Positions 41,915 to 47,709 of a stretch of 47,709 nucleotides of DNA are shown here, one piece after another. The number at the start of each line of letters is the position of its first letter. Within the stretch, counting starts at the first letter, position 1. The notes under the pieces are model-generated. The model worked only from the letters and a program-made list of their open reading frames with translations, had not been told where the DNA came from and ran no database searches. The stretch is from Bacteroidales bacterium (GTDB lineage Bacteria; Bacteroidota; Bacteroidia; Bacteroidales; P3): NCBI GenBank assembly GCA_009785425.1, contig WQWI01000015.1, forward strand, positions 1 through 47,709. The letters are read 5' to 3'. The position numbers were made by a program, and so were the translations under genes.

Positions 41915-42556
41915 TTACCATCGCCGACCACGGCTCGACCGTCTGTTTTGATTGAAGTAATAGTTGGCACCAAGAAAAAACATGGGGTCATTGCTCGATT
42001 GAAGGTTTCCTATTATAGGTATAGCACCTTTAACCCCCAATTGTATAGAAAAAGATTGATTCCAGTTGAAGCCCAAACCTGTTGCTCCGTAAAGCCCCCC
42101 GCTGACACCGTTAAAATTGTAATAGACATCATACCCAAGTGGATTTCCCCACGGATCAAAATTTCTACGTTCCTGTCCTGTTGACCAAAGAGCTCCAAAT
42201 CCGATATTTGTAAATATATAAAGCCTGCTATTTTCCCATACCCAATTTTGCCACCACCAGTGCCTGTTGTAAACAGTACCCAAAAAGGTTTGTCGGCGTT
42301 GCCTCTCCCAAGAGCGATCATCCAACGCAAAATTTTCGTAACTGTGGCGTAACGCCAAACTCAACGCCCGGCGATTGTTGAACGTATATGTTGCATTCAA
42401 ACCAAGCCAGTAATCAAGTCCGGGTTGGCTCCATGAAGGCAGTAGAAACCCTTGCACACCCACAGAATATCCCGAGAAGTCGGTGTTGTTTCGGTTTCTT
42501 TGAGCATGTAAAGATAAGGTCGATAAAAGCAGTGTGAGAAGTAAGATTTTTTTCAT
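41915..42556 (-). CDS. Small outer-membrane beta-barrel protein
   Basis: A 213-residue protein with signal peptide MKKILLLTLLLSTLSLHAQ and amphipathic, aromatic-rich strands (YWLGLNATYTFNNRRALSLA, SRLYIFTNIGFGALWSTG, GGLYGATGLGFNWNQSFSIQ, MFFLGANYYF), ending in a short basic tail. This fits the conjugative-transposon-TraO-like or general OMP beta-barrel class of Bacteroidota; no specific family is recognised. It follows the hepT 3' region and precedes another barrel gene. Confidence 0.65.
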   Translation of the reverse strand: MKKILLLTLLLSTLSLHAQRNRNNTDFSGYSVGVQGFLLPSWSQPGLDYWLGLNATYTFNNRRALSLALRHSYENFALDDRSWERQRRQTFLGTVYNRHWWWQNWVWENSRLYIFTNIGFGALWSTGQERRNFDPWGNPLGYDVYYNFNGVSGGLYGATGLGFNWNQSFSIQLGVKGAIPIIGNLQSSNDPMFFLGANYYFNQNRRSSRGRRW

Positions 42557-42614
42557 GATAATTGATATTTGGTTTTTGTTGTTAATTTTGTCCTTTAAGC
42601 CTTAATTTTTGAAC

Positions 42615-42623
42615 AAAAAAAAA
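42615..42623 (-). terminator. T9 tract after the long hairpin (probable terminator of mntA-hepT)
   Basis: On the minus strand a weak hairpin (GGATATTTAAGTCC) is followed by nine T residues, about 190 nt after the hepT stop and just after the 102-nt hairpin. Confidence 0.45.
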
Positions 42624-42638
42624 CGGACTTAAATATCC

Positions 42639-42740
42639 GCATCAAAGGTTTTCGACGACCTGCAACTAAGAATAAGAAAGCCCGCAATTTGCAGGCGTTT
42701 CTATCTTTTTAGTTGCTGTAAGTGTCGAAATTTTTGATGC
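42639..42740. repeat. 102-nt imperfect hairpin between hepT and a barrel gene
   Basis: Nested paired blocks: GCATCAAA (8), TTTCGAC (7), GCAACTAA (8), AGAAA (5) and GCCYGCAA (7 of 8 with one G-T), separated by small internal loops, closing on a 2-3 nt loop near 42688. About 35 of 48 positions pair. No ORF is present. The family was not recognised. Confidence 0.7.
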
Positions 42741-42813
42741 AAGATTAGCAAACGCTGTTTTATGTAATGTTTTCCGCGTATTATCTACGCCGTTTTTTTC
42801 ATAGTTGTGTATT

Positions 42814-43164
42814 TTAGATTTTTGTATTATGTTCTGCTAAAAGTTTTTCGACTTCGGATTTTAGGCTTGGAAGGTGGTTAATTACGATACCCCAAATCAT
42901 GGCATTATTTACGGCATCATACGCATGTGCAACACGATTTCGAGTGGCTATGATTTGGTTAATGTGAGCAATTTCAATATTCGAGTCAACACCTCTAATT
43001 CGATTAATAGCCTCGCCAATAATCATAATCTCACGTTCTACCGAACGCCTTGTTTTCTTGTCGGATTCGTATGCTTCAAAAACACGAACATCGCCAATAA
43101 AATCATCTATAGATTGAATCGAAACTAAAATGTCATAAAGCCATTTTTGTACTTCAAGACTCAT
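42814..43164 (-). CDS. hepT: HepT-like HEPN toxin
   Basis: A 116-residue DUF86/HepT protein, the toxin half of a HEPN-MNT pair, acting as an RNase in studied cases. The catalytic RX4HXY motif is intact (RNRVAHAY near residues 73-80), preceded by the family segment REIMIIGEAINRI. In the characterised pair the Tyr of this motif is AMP-modified by MntA to block toxicity. It starts inside the end of mntA (11-nt overlap). A long hairpin lies in its 3' region. Confidence 0.9.
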   Translation of the reverse strand: MSLEVQKWLYDILVSIQSIDDFIGDVRVFEAYESDKKTRRSVEREIMIIGEAINRIRGVDSNIEIAHINQIIATRNRVAHAYDAVNNAMIWGIVINHLPSLKSEVEKLLAEHNTKI

Positions 43165-43459
43165 AAATCGGCGTTTTTGTTTGATCTATAGATTGAATAA
43201 AATAGGGATTTTGAATTGTTTCTTCCGAAACAAGATCGACGTTTCTACGCAACAATTTTGAAAGTTCAGTTTCCAGCGAAAAATAATTATCTACATAATT
43301 GTTGAAATAGCGCTCATTGAATGCAATAATCATATCTACGTCACTTTCATCGTTGAAATCCTCTGTACACACCGAACCAAAAACAAAAGCACGCTTCACA
43401 TTATGTTTCTGCAAAATGTGCTGAATTGAGGCAATATTGTTTTGAATAAGCGGTGTCAC
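43154..43459 (-). CDS. mntA: MntA-like nucleotidyltransferase antitoxin
   Basis: A 101-residue minimal nucleotidyltransferase. The motif GSX10DXD is intact (GSVCTEDFNDESDVD). MntA antitoxins transfer AMP from ATP onto the partner HepT toxin. Translation starts at GTG (43457-43459), 14 nt after the -7 box, with no ATG upstream in frame. It overlaps hepT by 11 nt, so translation is coupled with the antitoxin first. Confidence 0.9.
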   Translation of the reverse strand: MTPLIQNNIASIQHILQKHNVKRAFVFGSVCTEDFNDESDVDMIIAFNERYFNNYVDNYFSLETELSKLLRRNVDLVSEETIQNPYFIQSIDQTKTPIYES

Positions 43460-43473
43460 GACCTATTTTTTCG

Positions 43474-43481
43474 CAAAGTTA
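43474..43481 (-). promoter_or_regulatory. -7 box (TAACTTTG) of mntA-hepT
   Basis: TAACTTTGC, 14 nt before the GTG start. Confidence 0.65.
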
Positions 43482-43508
43482 CAATTTTTTCTTGAGATAA
43501 CCAAATTT

Positions 43509-43790
43509 TTACTCCTCAATTTCGTACTGAACTGGTTTTGGATTTTTGAATAAATTCAACTGATTTTCGGAAATATCGTCGTTAATCGTTGTAATTCGGT
43601 CTTTCAAATATTCACGTAAAGCGGATTTTATCAATCGTCCCTGCGTGGTGCCGTCTTTTTTGCAAACCTTTGCCAATAGCGTGTTTTCAGCACCCGATAA
43701 AGTAATGCTGTATTTTACGCTTTTGGGCTTCTTTTTCTTTTTGGCAGTTTTTTTTGCCACTTTTTTCGGCTTGACTTTCAATAACTCCAT
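43509..43790 (-). CDS. Ribbon-helix-helix-like protein with a Lys-rich tail
   Basis: A 93-residue protein. The N-terminal about 25 residues are very basic (KPKKVAKKTAKKKKKPK), like histone H1 or Hc1 tails. The middle (KYSITLSGAENTLLAK, TQGRLIKSALREYLKD) resembles a ribbon-helix-helix DNA-binding fold. The acidic C-terminus is short. The start MELLKVKPKK was chosen because it begins the basic tail and lies 24 nt after a promoter. It is probably a DNA-binding protein, either a regulator or nucleoid-associated; no target is visible. It may belong with mntA-hepT but has its own promoter. Confidence 0.65.
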   Translation of the reverse strand: MELLKVKPKKVAKKTAKKKKKPKSVKYSITLSGAENTLLAKVCKKDGTTQGRLIKSALREYLKDRITTINDDISENQLNLFKNPKPVQYEIEE

Positions 43791-43814
43791 GCTCAAATAT
43801 CCAAAAAATTTCAA

Positions 43815-43822
43815 CAAAGTTA
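43815..43822 (-). promoter_or_regulatory. -7 box (TAACTTTG) of the ribbon-helix-helix gene
   Basis: TAACTTTG facing left; 32 bp separate it from the holA box. Confidence 0.65.
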
Positions 43823-43854
43823 CAATTTTTTTTCGAATTTTGGAAATTTTTTCG

Positions 43855-43862
43855 TAATTTTG
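43855..43862 (+). promoter_or_regulatory. -7 box (TAATTTTG) of holA-tdk
   Basis: TAATTTTG, 32 nt before the holA ATG. Confidence 0.6.
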
Positions 43863-43894
43863 TTGATTACTATCGCAAAAATAGCGACTTGAAA

Positions 43895-44893
43895 ATGACT
43901 TTTGAACAAATCATACAAAATCTTCAAAACAAGGTTTATCATCCGATTTACTTGCTGCACGGCGAGGAATCGTATTTTATCGATGAAATCTCGGATTATA
44001 TTGAAGCCAACGTTTTGGACGAAATGGAGCGTGAGTTTAATCTTACCATTCTTTACGGTCGTGACTGCACGACGGATGCAATTGTGAGTGCTGCGAAGCG
44101 TTATCCGATGATGGCAAGTCATCAAGTGATTATTGTCAAAGAAGCACAAGATGTTCCCAAGCTCGAAGAGCTTGCTGGGTATATTGAAAAGGCTGTTCCT
44201 ACAACAATTTTAGTGTTGGCACACAAAACAAAAAAAGTAGATTCGCGAAAAATATTTTTCAAACGTGCAGATAAATTCGGTGTAACGTTTGAAGCCAAAA
44301 AACTCTACGACAGTCAAATCCCTGCCTGGGTCAAAGAATTTATTGCCAAAAAGGGCTACACAATTGACCAAAAATCATGCAGTTTATTGGTCGAATATCT
44401 GGGCGGAGATTTGAGCAAAATCGCTAACGAATTGGAAAAATTGATGCTGAATATTCCGGAAAAATCTATGATTACGCCCGAAATTATCGAAAAGTATATT
44501 GGCATCAGCAAAGATTACAACGTCTTTGAATTGAACAAAGCATTGGCAGCAAAAAATATCTTGAAAGCGAATCAAATCATCACGCATTTTGCGTTAAATC
44601 CGAAAGAAAATCCAATTCAAAAAGTGATTCCAATCGTGTTTAGTTTTTTTCTGAAATTACTGCTGTACCAAACTAATGTGCAAAAGGCTAATCCCTCAGA
44701 GTTGAAGGCTATTGTCGGCACACCGTTTCTACAAGAATTTGAGAGTGCTGCTCGACAGTTCCCTGTTCGGAAAACTGCCATGATAATTAGTTATCTTCGC
44801 GAATACGATGTAAAATCCAAAGGCGTAGATAGCACATCATCCGTAGATGGTGGCGATTTGTTGAAAGAATTAGTATTTAAGATTTTGCATTAA
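43895..44893 (+). CDS. holA: DNA polymerase III delta subunit
   Basis: A 332-residue clamp-loader subunit that opens the sliding clamp. The AAA-like N-terminal domain lacks a functional Walker A, as in the family, but has [20 protein letters not shown] and [19 protein letters not shown]; the middle has [20 protein letters not shown], and the C-terminal helical part follows. The ATG at 43895 was chosen over a TTG 6 nt upstream. It is followed 11 nt later by tdk, forming an operon. Confidence 0.92.
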   Translation: MTFEQIIQNLQNKVYHPIYLLHGEESYFIDEISDYIEANVLDEMEREFNLTILYGRDCTTDAIVSAAKRYPMMASHQVIIVKEAQDVPKLEELAGYIEKAVPTTILVLAHKTKKVDSRKIFFKRADKFGVTFEAKKLYDSQIPAWVKEFIAKKGYTIDQKSCSLLVEYLGGDLSKIANELEKLMLNIPEKSMITPEIIEKYIGISKDYNVFELNKALAAKNILKANQIITHFALNPKENPIQKVIPIVFSFFLKLLLYQTNVQKANPSELKAIVGTPFLQEFESAARQFPVRKTAMIISYLREYDVKSKGVDSTSSVDGGDLLKELVFKILH

Positions 44894-44904
44894 CCTATAT
44901 AACC

Positions 44905-45483
44905 ATGAATACCGAAAATCCCGAAATTTTAAATCCACGCCACGGTTGGATCGAAGTTGTCTGCGGCTCCATGTTTTCAGGCAAAACCGAAGAGTTGATC
45001 CGCCGTATCAATCGCGCACGCATCGCCAAGCAAACGGTTGAAATTTTCAAACCTGCCGTAGATACTCGATACGCCGAAGAAGAAGTCGTTTCTCACGACG
45101 ATAGAGCTGTCAAATCAACACCGGTTGACGCAGCAGAAAGTATTCTGCTTTTCGTTAGTGAAAGAGCAAATGTAGTGGGTATCGACGAAGCACAATTTTT
45201 TGGAGACGAGTTGGTAGATGTTTGTACAATTCTTGCCAATCGTGGAATTCGAGTGATTATTGCAGGCTTGGATATGGATTATTTGGGGCAGCCTTTTGGT
45301 CCGATGCCCAAACTCATGGCAATTGCCGAATACGTAACGAAAGTTCACGCTATTTGTATGCAGTGCGGAAATCCGGCATTATTCTCGCATCGCACTGCCG
45401 ACAACGACAAATTAGTCATGCTTGGCGAAACGGAAAGTTATCAGCCGTTATGCCGAGTATGCTACAATCAAGCAACGGTGTAA
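44905..45483 (+). CDS. tdk: Thymidine kinase
   Basis: Salvage of thymidine to dTMP. The 192-residue protein has the P-loop [14 protein letters not shown], the Walker B-like GIDEAQFF, the lasso loop region [15 protein letters not shown] and two zinc-binding CXXC pairs (CMQCGNPA and CRVC). Length and motifs are standard for type II TK. It is probably co-transcribed with holA and converges on the carbamate kinase gene. Confidence 0.96.
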   Translation: MNTENPEILNPRHGWIEVVCGSMFSGKTEELIRRINRARIAKQTVEIFKPAVDTRYAEEEVVSHDDRAVKSTPVDAAESILLFVSERANVVGIDEAQFFGDELVDVCTILANRGIRVIIAGLDMDYLGQPFGPMPKLMAIAEYVTKVHAICMQCGNPALFSHRTADNDKLVMLGETESYQPLCRVCYNQATV

Positions 45484-45505
45484 ATTCAGATAAGCAGGCC
45501 AAAAA

Positions 45506-46444
45506 TTACGCAACAATACGCGTTCCGCACGTTGGATTTCCGAGTTGTCCGGCTTCCGTAATCACACATTCTTTTCCACCGTTTTCAACGAAATAAATGC
45601 CTGCACGCACTTTTGGAGCCATGGAACCTTCGGTAAAATGACCTTCTTCCAAATACTGCTTGGCTTCCGCAACGGTAATCACATCAAGGGCTTTCTCGTT
45701 TTCTTTTCTGAAGTTGAGATACACTTTTGGAACATCCGTCAAAATATAAAATTCGTCTGCTTTCATTTCAACTGCTGCCAAAGCTGATGCCAAGTCCTTG
45801 TCAATAACTGCTTCTACACCTTTCAAATCATTTGCAGTTTTCACAACCGGAATACCGCCACCACCGCAAGTAATCACAACATAACCGTTTTTTGCCAACT
45901 GTTCCACTACATCAACATTCGTGATGTGAAGAGGAGTCGGTGATGCAACCACTTTTCGCCAGCCGTTGCCTTTCGGATCTTCGGCAAAAACTGCACCGGT
46001 TTCGGCACTATACTTGTCCGCTTCCTCCTTTGTGTAGTAAGGTCCAACAGGTTTTGTAAGGTTTGCAAAAGCTGGATCGTTTTCGTCAACCACAACCTGC
46101 GTAACGAGCGTAATCACATTCTTTTTCACACCTTCTTTGGCAAAAATTTTCCGAAATGCCATTTCAATCAAATAGCCGATAGAACCTTGTGTTTCCGCTA
46201 CGCACAAGTCCAACGGCATCGCTTCGATGTCGTACATTTTTTTGCCTGCTTCGTGTTGAAGCATCACATTGCCCACTTGCGGGCCGTTTCCGTGACCAAT
46301 CACAAGGTTGTAATCACGTTTGTAAAGTTCGCTGAGCGACAAACATGTATCCATCACATTTTGCATTTGTTCTTGATAAGTTCCTTTTTGTCCGCCACGA
46401 AGCAGAGCATTTCCGCCAAAGGCGACCATTGCGAGTTTTTTCAT
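45506..46444 (-). CDS. arcC: Carbamate kinase
   Basis: Makes ATP from ADP and carbamoyl phosphate (reversible), usually the last step of arginine-deiminase or agmatine/allantoin fermentation. The 312-residue protein has AFGGNALLRGGQKGTYQEQ, VIGHGNGPQVGN, VASPTPLHITNVDVVEQL, CGGGGIPVV and VIDKDLASALAA. No arcA or arcB is nearby. It lies downstream of coaD after a repeat; no separate promoter was recognised. Confidence 0.94.
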   Translation of the reverse strand: MKKLAMVAFGGNALLRGGQKGTYQEQMQNVMDTCLSLSELYKRDYNLVIGHGNGPQVGNVMLQHEAGKKMYDIEAMPLDLCVAETQGSIGYLIEMAFRKIFAKEGVKKNVITLVTQVVVDENDPAFANLTKPVGPYYTKEEADKYSAETGAVFAEDPKGNGWRKVVASPTPLHITNVDVVEQLAKNGYVVITCGGGGIPVVKTANDLKGVEAVIDKDLASALAAVEMKADEFYILTDVPKVYLNFRKENEKALDVITVAEAKQYLEEGHFTEGSMAPKVRAGIYFVENGGKECVITEAGQLGNPTCGTRIVA

Positions 46445-46459
46445 AGATTTTTTGTTTCA

Positions 46460-46502
46460 CAGGGCGTTGCCCTGCGTTAATTTATATTATGCCCTTCGGG
46501 GC
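46460..46502. repeat. Two-hairpin repeat CAGGGCGTTGCCCTG ... GCCCTTCGGGGC
   Basis: A perfect 6-bp hairpin with a GTT loop at 46460-46474 and a 4-bp hairpin closed by a TTCG loop at 46491-46502, joined by an A/T-rich spacer, between coaD and arcC. Confidence 0.6.
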
Positions 46503-46508
46503 TTTGAG

Positions 46509-46979
46509 TTAATTAAAAGTTTCGTTTTTTAGGGCGTTGGGTAGGAATTTGGCTATATCGCCATTATGGCGTAAGACTTCACGGACGACACTTGATGAAA
46601 TATGGCTGTACGCAAGTTCTGTAAGCATAAACAATGTCTCAAGATTGGGTGATAAATCTTTGTTGAATGAGGCAATGTCACGTTCGAATTCAAAGTCGGT
46701 GGCATTTCTCAAACCTCGCAACAAGAAATTAGCGTTGTGTTTTTTGCAGAAATCTACGGTTAGTCCTTCGTAGGTTTCTACTATAATTTTGGGAGTATCC
46801 GCAAACGTTTTTTTGATGAAATCCATACGTTGTTCGATTGAGAACAGATTTCTTTTATCAGCGTTATGCCCTATCGCGACAATGATTTTATCGAACAGCG
46901 GCAACGCACGTCGTACGATGTTTTCGTGTCCTTTCGTAATCGGGTCAAACGATCCTGGAAAAATGGCTATGTTTTTCAT
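46509..46979 (-). CDS. coaD: Pantetheine-phosphate adenylyltransferase
   Basis: Fourth step of CoA synthesis: transfers AMP to 4'-phosphopantetheine. The 156-residue hexameric-type enzyme has the nucleotidyltransferase motif FPGSFDPITKGHENIV, the region FLLRGLRNATDFEFE and the ISSSVVREV motif. Together with coaE in this window, two of the last CoA steps are present but not adjacent. It has its own promoter 13 nt upstream of the ATG. Confidence 0.96.
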   Translation of the reverse strand: MKNIAIFPGSFDPITKGHENIVRRALPLFDKIIVAIGHNADKRNLFSIEQRMDFIKKTFADTPKIIVETYEGLTVDFCKKHNANFLLRGLRNATDFEFERDIASFNKDLSPNLETLFMLTELAYSHISSSVVREVLRHNGDIAKFLPNALKNETFN

Positions 46980-46992
46980 CTGTTCTTTTCTG

Positions 46993-47000
46993 CAAAGATA
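46993..47000 (-). promoter_or_regulatory. -7 box (TATCTTTG) of coaD
   Basis: TATCTTTGC, 13 nt before the coaD ATG; lies between coaD and the end of the deaminase gene. Confidence 0.7.
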
Positions 47001-47021
47001 CGAAAAAAAAACGAGACAGCA

Positions 47022-47504
47022 CTATTTGTATTGGACAACATCCTCGTTAAAAAACACCAACTCAACTCCGGCATCAGCAAACATTTTTTCCGATTCCGCT
47101 CCGGCGTGATACTTGAATTCGCACACCACTCGCTCGATTCCGCAGTTGATGATGAGCATTGCACACACACGGCAAGGCGTCATTTTACAATACAATGTTC
47201 CACCGTCCAATGCGATGCCACGTCGTGCTGCTTGGCAGATTGCATTTTGCTCGGCATGAACGGTTCTTACGCAATGTTCGGTAATATTGCCGTCTTCGTG
47301 GATTACTTTCTTCATTAAATGTCCGACTTCATCACAATGCGGCAAACCTTTTGGCGAGCCAACATAGCCCGTAACTAACAACTGGCGATCTCGCACAATT
47401 ACGCATCCGCTTCGTCCTCTGTTGCATGTGGCACGCTCTGCAACAGATCGTGTCAATCCCATAAAATATTCGTCCCAGCCCGGACGTGTGTTTGTTGTTT
47501 CCAT
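47022..47504 (-). CDS. dCMP deaminase family protein (ComEB-like)
   Basis: Deaminates dCMP to dUMP, feeding thymidylate synthesis. The 160-residue zinc enzyme has the motif HAEQNAICQAARRGIALDG (catalytic Glu in HAE) and the zinc Cys pair TPCRVCAMLIINCGIERVV. An N-terminal GRSGCVIVRDRQLL and GYVGSPKGLPHCDEVGH match deoxycytidylate deaminases. With tdk and the dGTPase it contributes to dNTP balance. Upstream lie a repeat and the SRP RNA gene; no dedicated promoter was seen. Confidence 0.92.
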   Translation of the reverse strand: METTNTRPGWDEYFMGLTRSVAERATCNRGRSGCVIVRDRQLLVTGYVGSPKGLPHCDEVGHLMKKVIHEDGNITEHCVRTVHAEQNAICQAARRGIALDGGTLYCKMTPCRVCAMLIINCGIERVVCEFKYHAGAESEKMFADAGVELVFFNEDVVQYK

Positions 47505-47517
47505 CTTATTTTTTTGT

Positions 47518-47584
47518 CGTCATTGCGGACTTGTTCCACAATCCCCTTGCTATGGGGGATTCCCGCCTTTGCGGAAATGACGGG
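47518..47584. repeat. REP-like element (copy 2, inverted relative to 38227-38292)
   Basis: Reverse-complemented it starts CCCGTCATTTCCGC and follows copy 1 closely over its 67-nt length, including the GGGAATCCCCCAT centre. It lies between the dCMP deaminase start and the SRP RNA gene. Confidence 0.85.
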
Positions 47585-47594
47585 ATTAAAAAAA

Positions 47595-47691
47595 GGGCAA
47601 GCTACTTACATCGCACCGCTACAACCACCGACCCTTGCTGCCTTCCGACCCTGGGGGAATAAGTAGGAGCTGGTCGTCTAAGACTTACCCC
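47595..47691 (-). ncRNA. ffs: Signal recognition particle RNA (small bacterial type)
   Basis: RNA of the signal recognition particle, partner of Ffh. The minus strand contains the diagnostic apical loop and symmetric internal loop, GGTCGGAAGGCAGCAAGGGT, between long pairing arms (CTACTTA with TAAGTAG; GGGTAAG with CTTGCCC), and ends in a run of T at 47588-47594. The 5' end is estimated from the -7 box. Confidence 0.93.
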
Positions 47692-47696
47692 GACTG

Positions 47697-47704
47697 CAAA
47701 GATA
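47697..47704 (-). promoter_or_regulatory. -7 box (TATCTTTG) of the SRP RNA gene
   Basis: TATCTTTGC at the right window edge, about 5 nt before the estimated RNA 5' end. Confidence 0.7.
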
Positions 47705-47709
47705 CAAAA

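Noticed and set aside
42639-42740. Integron attC site
   Set aside because: The long hairpin recalls attC, but the required GTTRRRY core and its inverse are not present at the arms, and no integrase or gene cassette array is nearby.
1-47709. CRISPR array, prophage, IS transposase or conjugation genes
   Set aside because: No regularly spaced direct repeats, and none of the protein frames shows transposase, integrase or phage structural motifs.

Overview
The window (about 47.7 kb) looks like chromosomal DNA from a member of the Bacteroidota, most likely order Bacteroidales. Four things point there: a porP-porK-porL-porM-porN (sprF-gldKLMN) type IX secretion (T9SS) locus in the Porphyromonas gene order; secreted proteins with T9SS C-terminal sorting domains; Bacteroidota-type promoters (-7 box TAnnTTTG, usually TATCTTTGC, repeated more than 20 times); and lineage-typical families (alternative GlmU, DUF3127, BACON lipoprotein, SUI1, large NusB, L31 type B). 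Genes are densely packed on both strands. No phage, conjugative element, IS transposase or CRISPR array was seen. I cannot name the genus or species.

Layout. 1-514: a gene-free, repeat-rich stretch with one orphan promoter. 515-3757: a secreted thioredoxin-like protein and alaS. 3866-13299: a probable seven-gene leftward operon, porP, porK, porL, porM, porN, a large choice-of-anchor-L secreted protein, and an outer-membrane beta-barrel translationally coupled to it. 13596-15842: ahcY facing a DUF3108 protein. 15895-15968: tRNA-CAU. 16053-18446: an FG-GAP/VCBS protein with a T9SS sorting domain. 18502-21405: rel/spoT divergent from riboflavin synthase. 21386-24981: an NfeD-like protein, a PD40-SPOR protein, a BACON lipoprotein and a small Pro/Thr/Glu-rich lipoprotein. 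25051-29060: lon, an alternative glmU, rpmE2. 29158-30741: ctpA-like protease. 30836-33652: nusB, yajC, coaE and a ferredoxin-nitroreductase. 33730-36566: an OstA/LptA-like protein and rarA. 36705-39156: SUI1, dGTPase and a PHP phosphatase. 39171-40915: DUF3127 and a FeoB permease that lacks its G domain. 40973-42556: two outer-membrane barrels. 42557-43790: a long hairpin, the HepT/MntA toxin-antitoxin pair and a Lys-rich ribbon-helix-helix protein. 43895-47504: holA, tdk, carbamate kinase, coaD and dCMP deaminase. 47595-47691: SRP RNA.

How it works together. The por operon encodes the core T9SS motor/ring plus what may be one of its own substrates and an outer-membrane partner; the FG-GAP protein is a second probable substrate. 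Most other genes are core housekeeping (translation, ppGpp signalling, proteolysis, CoA, nucleotide pools, envelope assembly).

The most unusual signals are small palindromic repeat elements. At least six sequence types are present. Two copies lie in frame inside protein genes (alaS and the FG-GAP gene), several begin 2-3 nt after a stop codon, and one supplies a stop codon. Other points of interest are a stand-alone FeoB membrane domain, apparently leaderless genes with the -7 box exactly 4 nt from the ATG, divergent promoter pairs with a constant 32-33 bp between -7 boxes, and a 102-nt hairpin after hepT. All calls come from reading the sequence; no database search was run.
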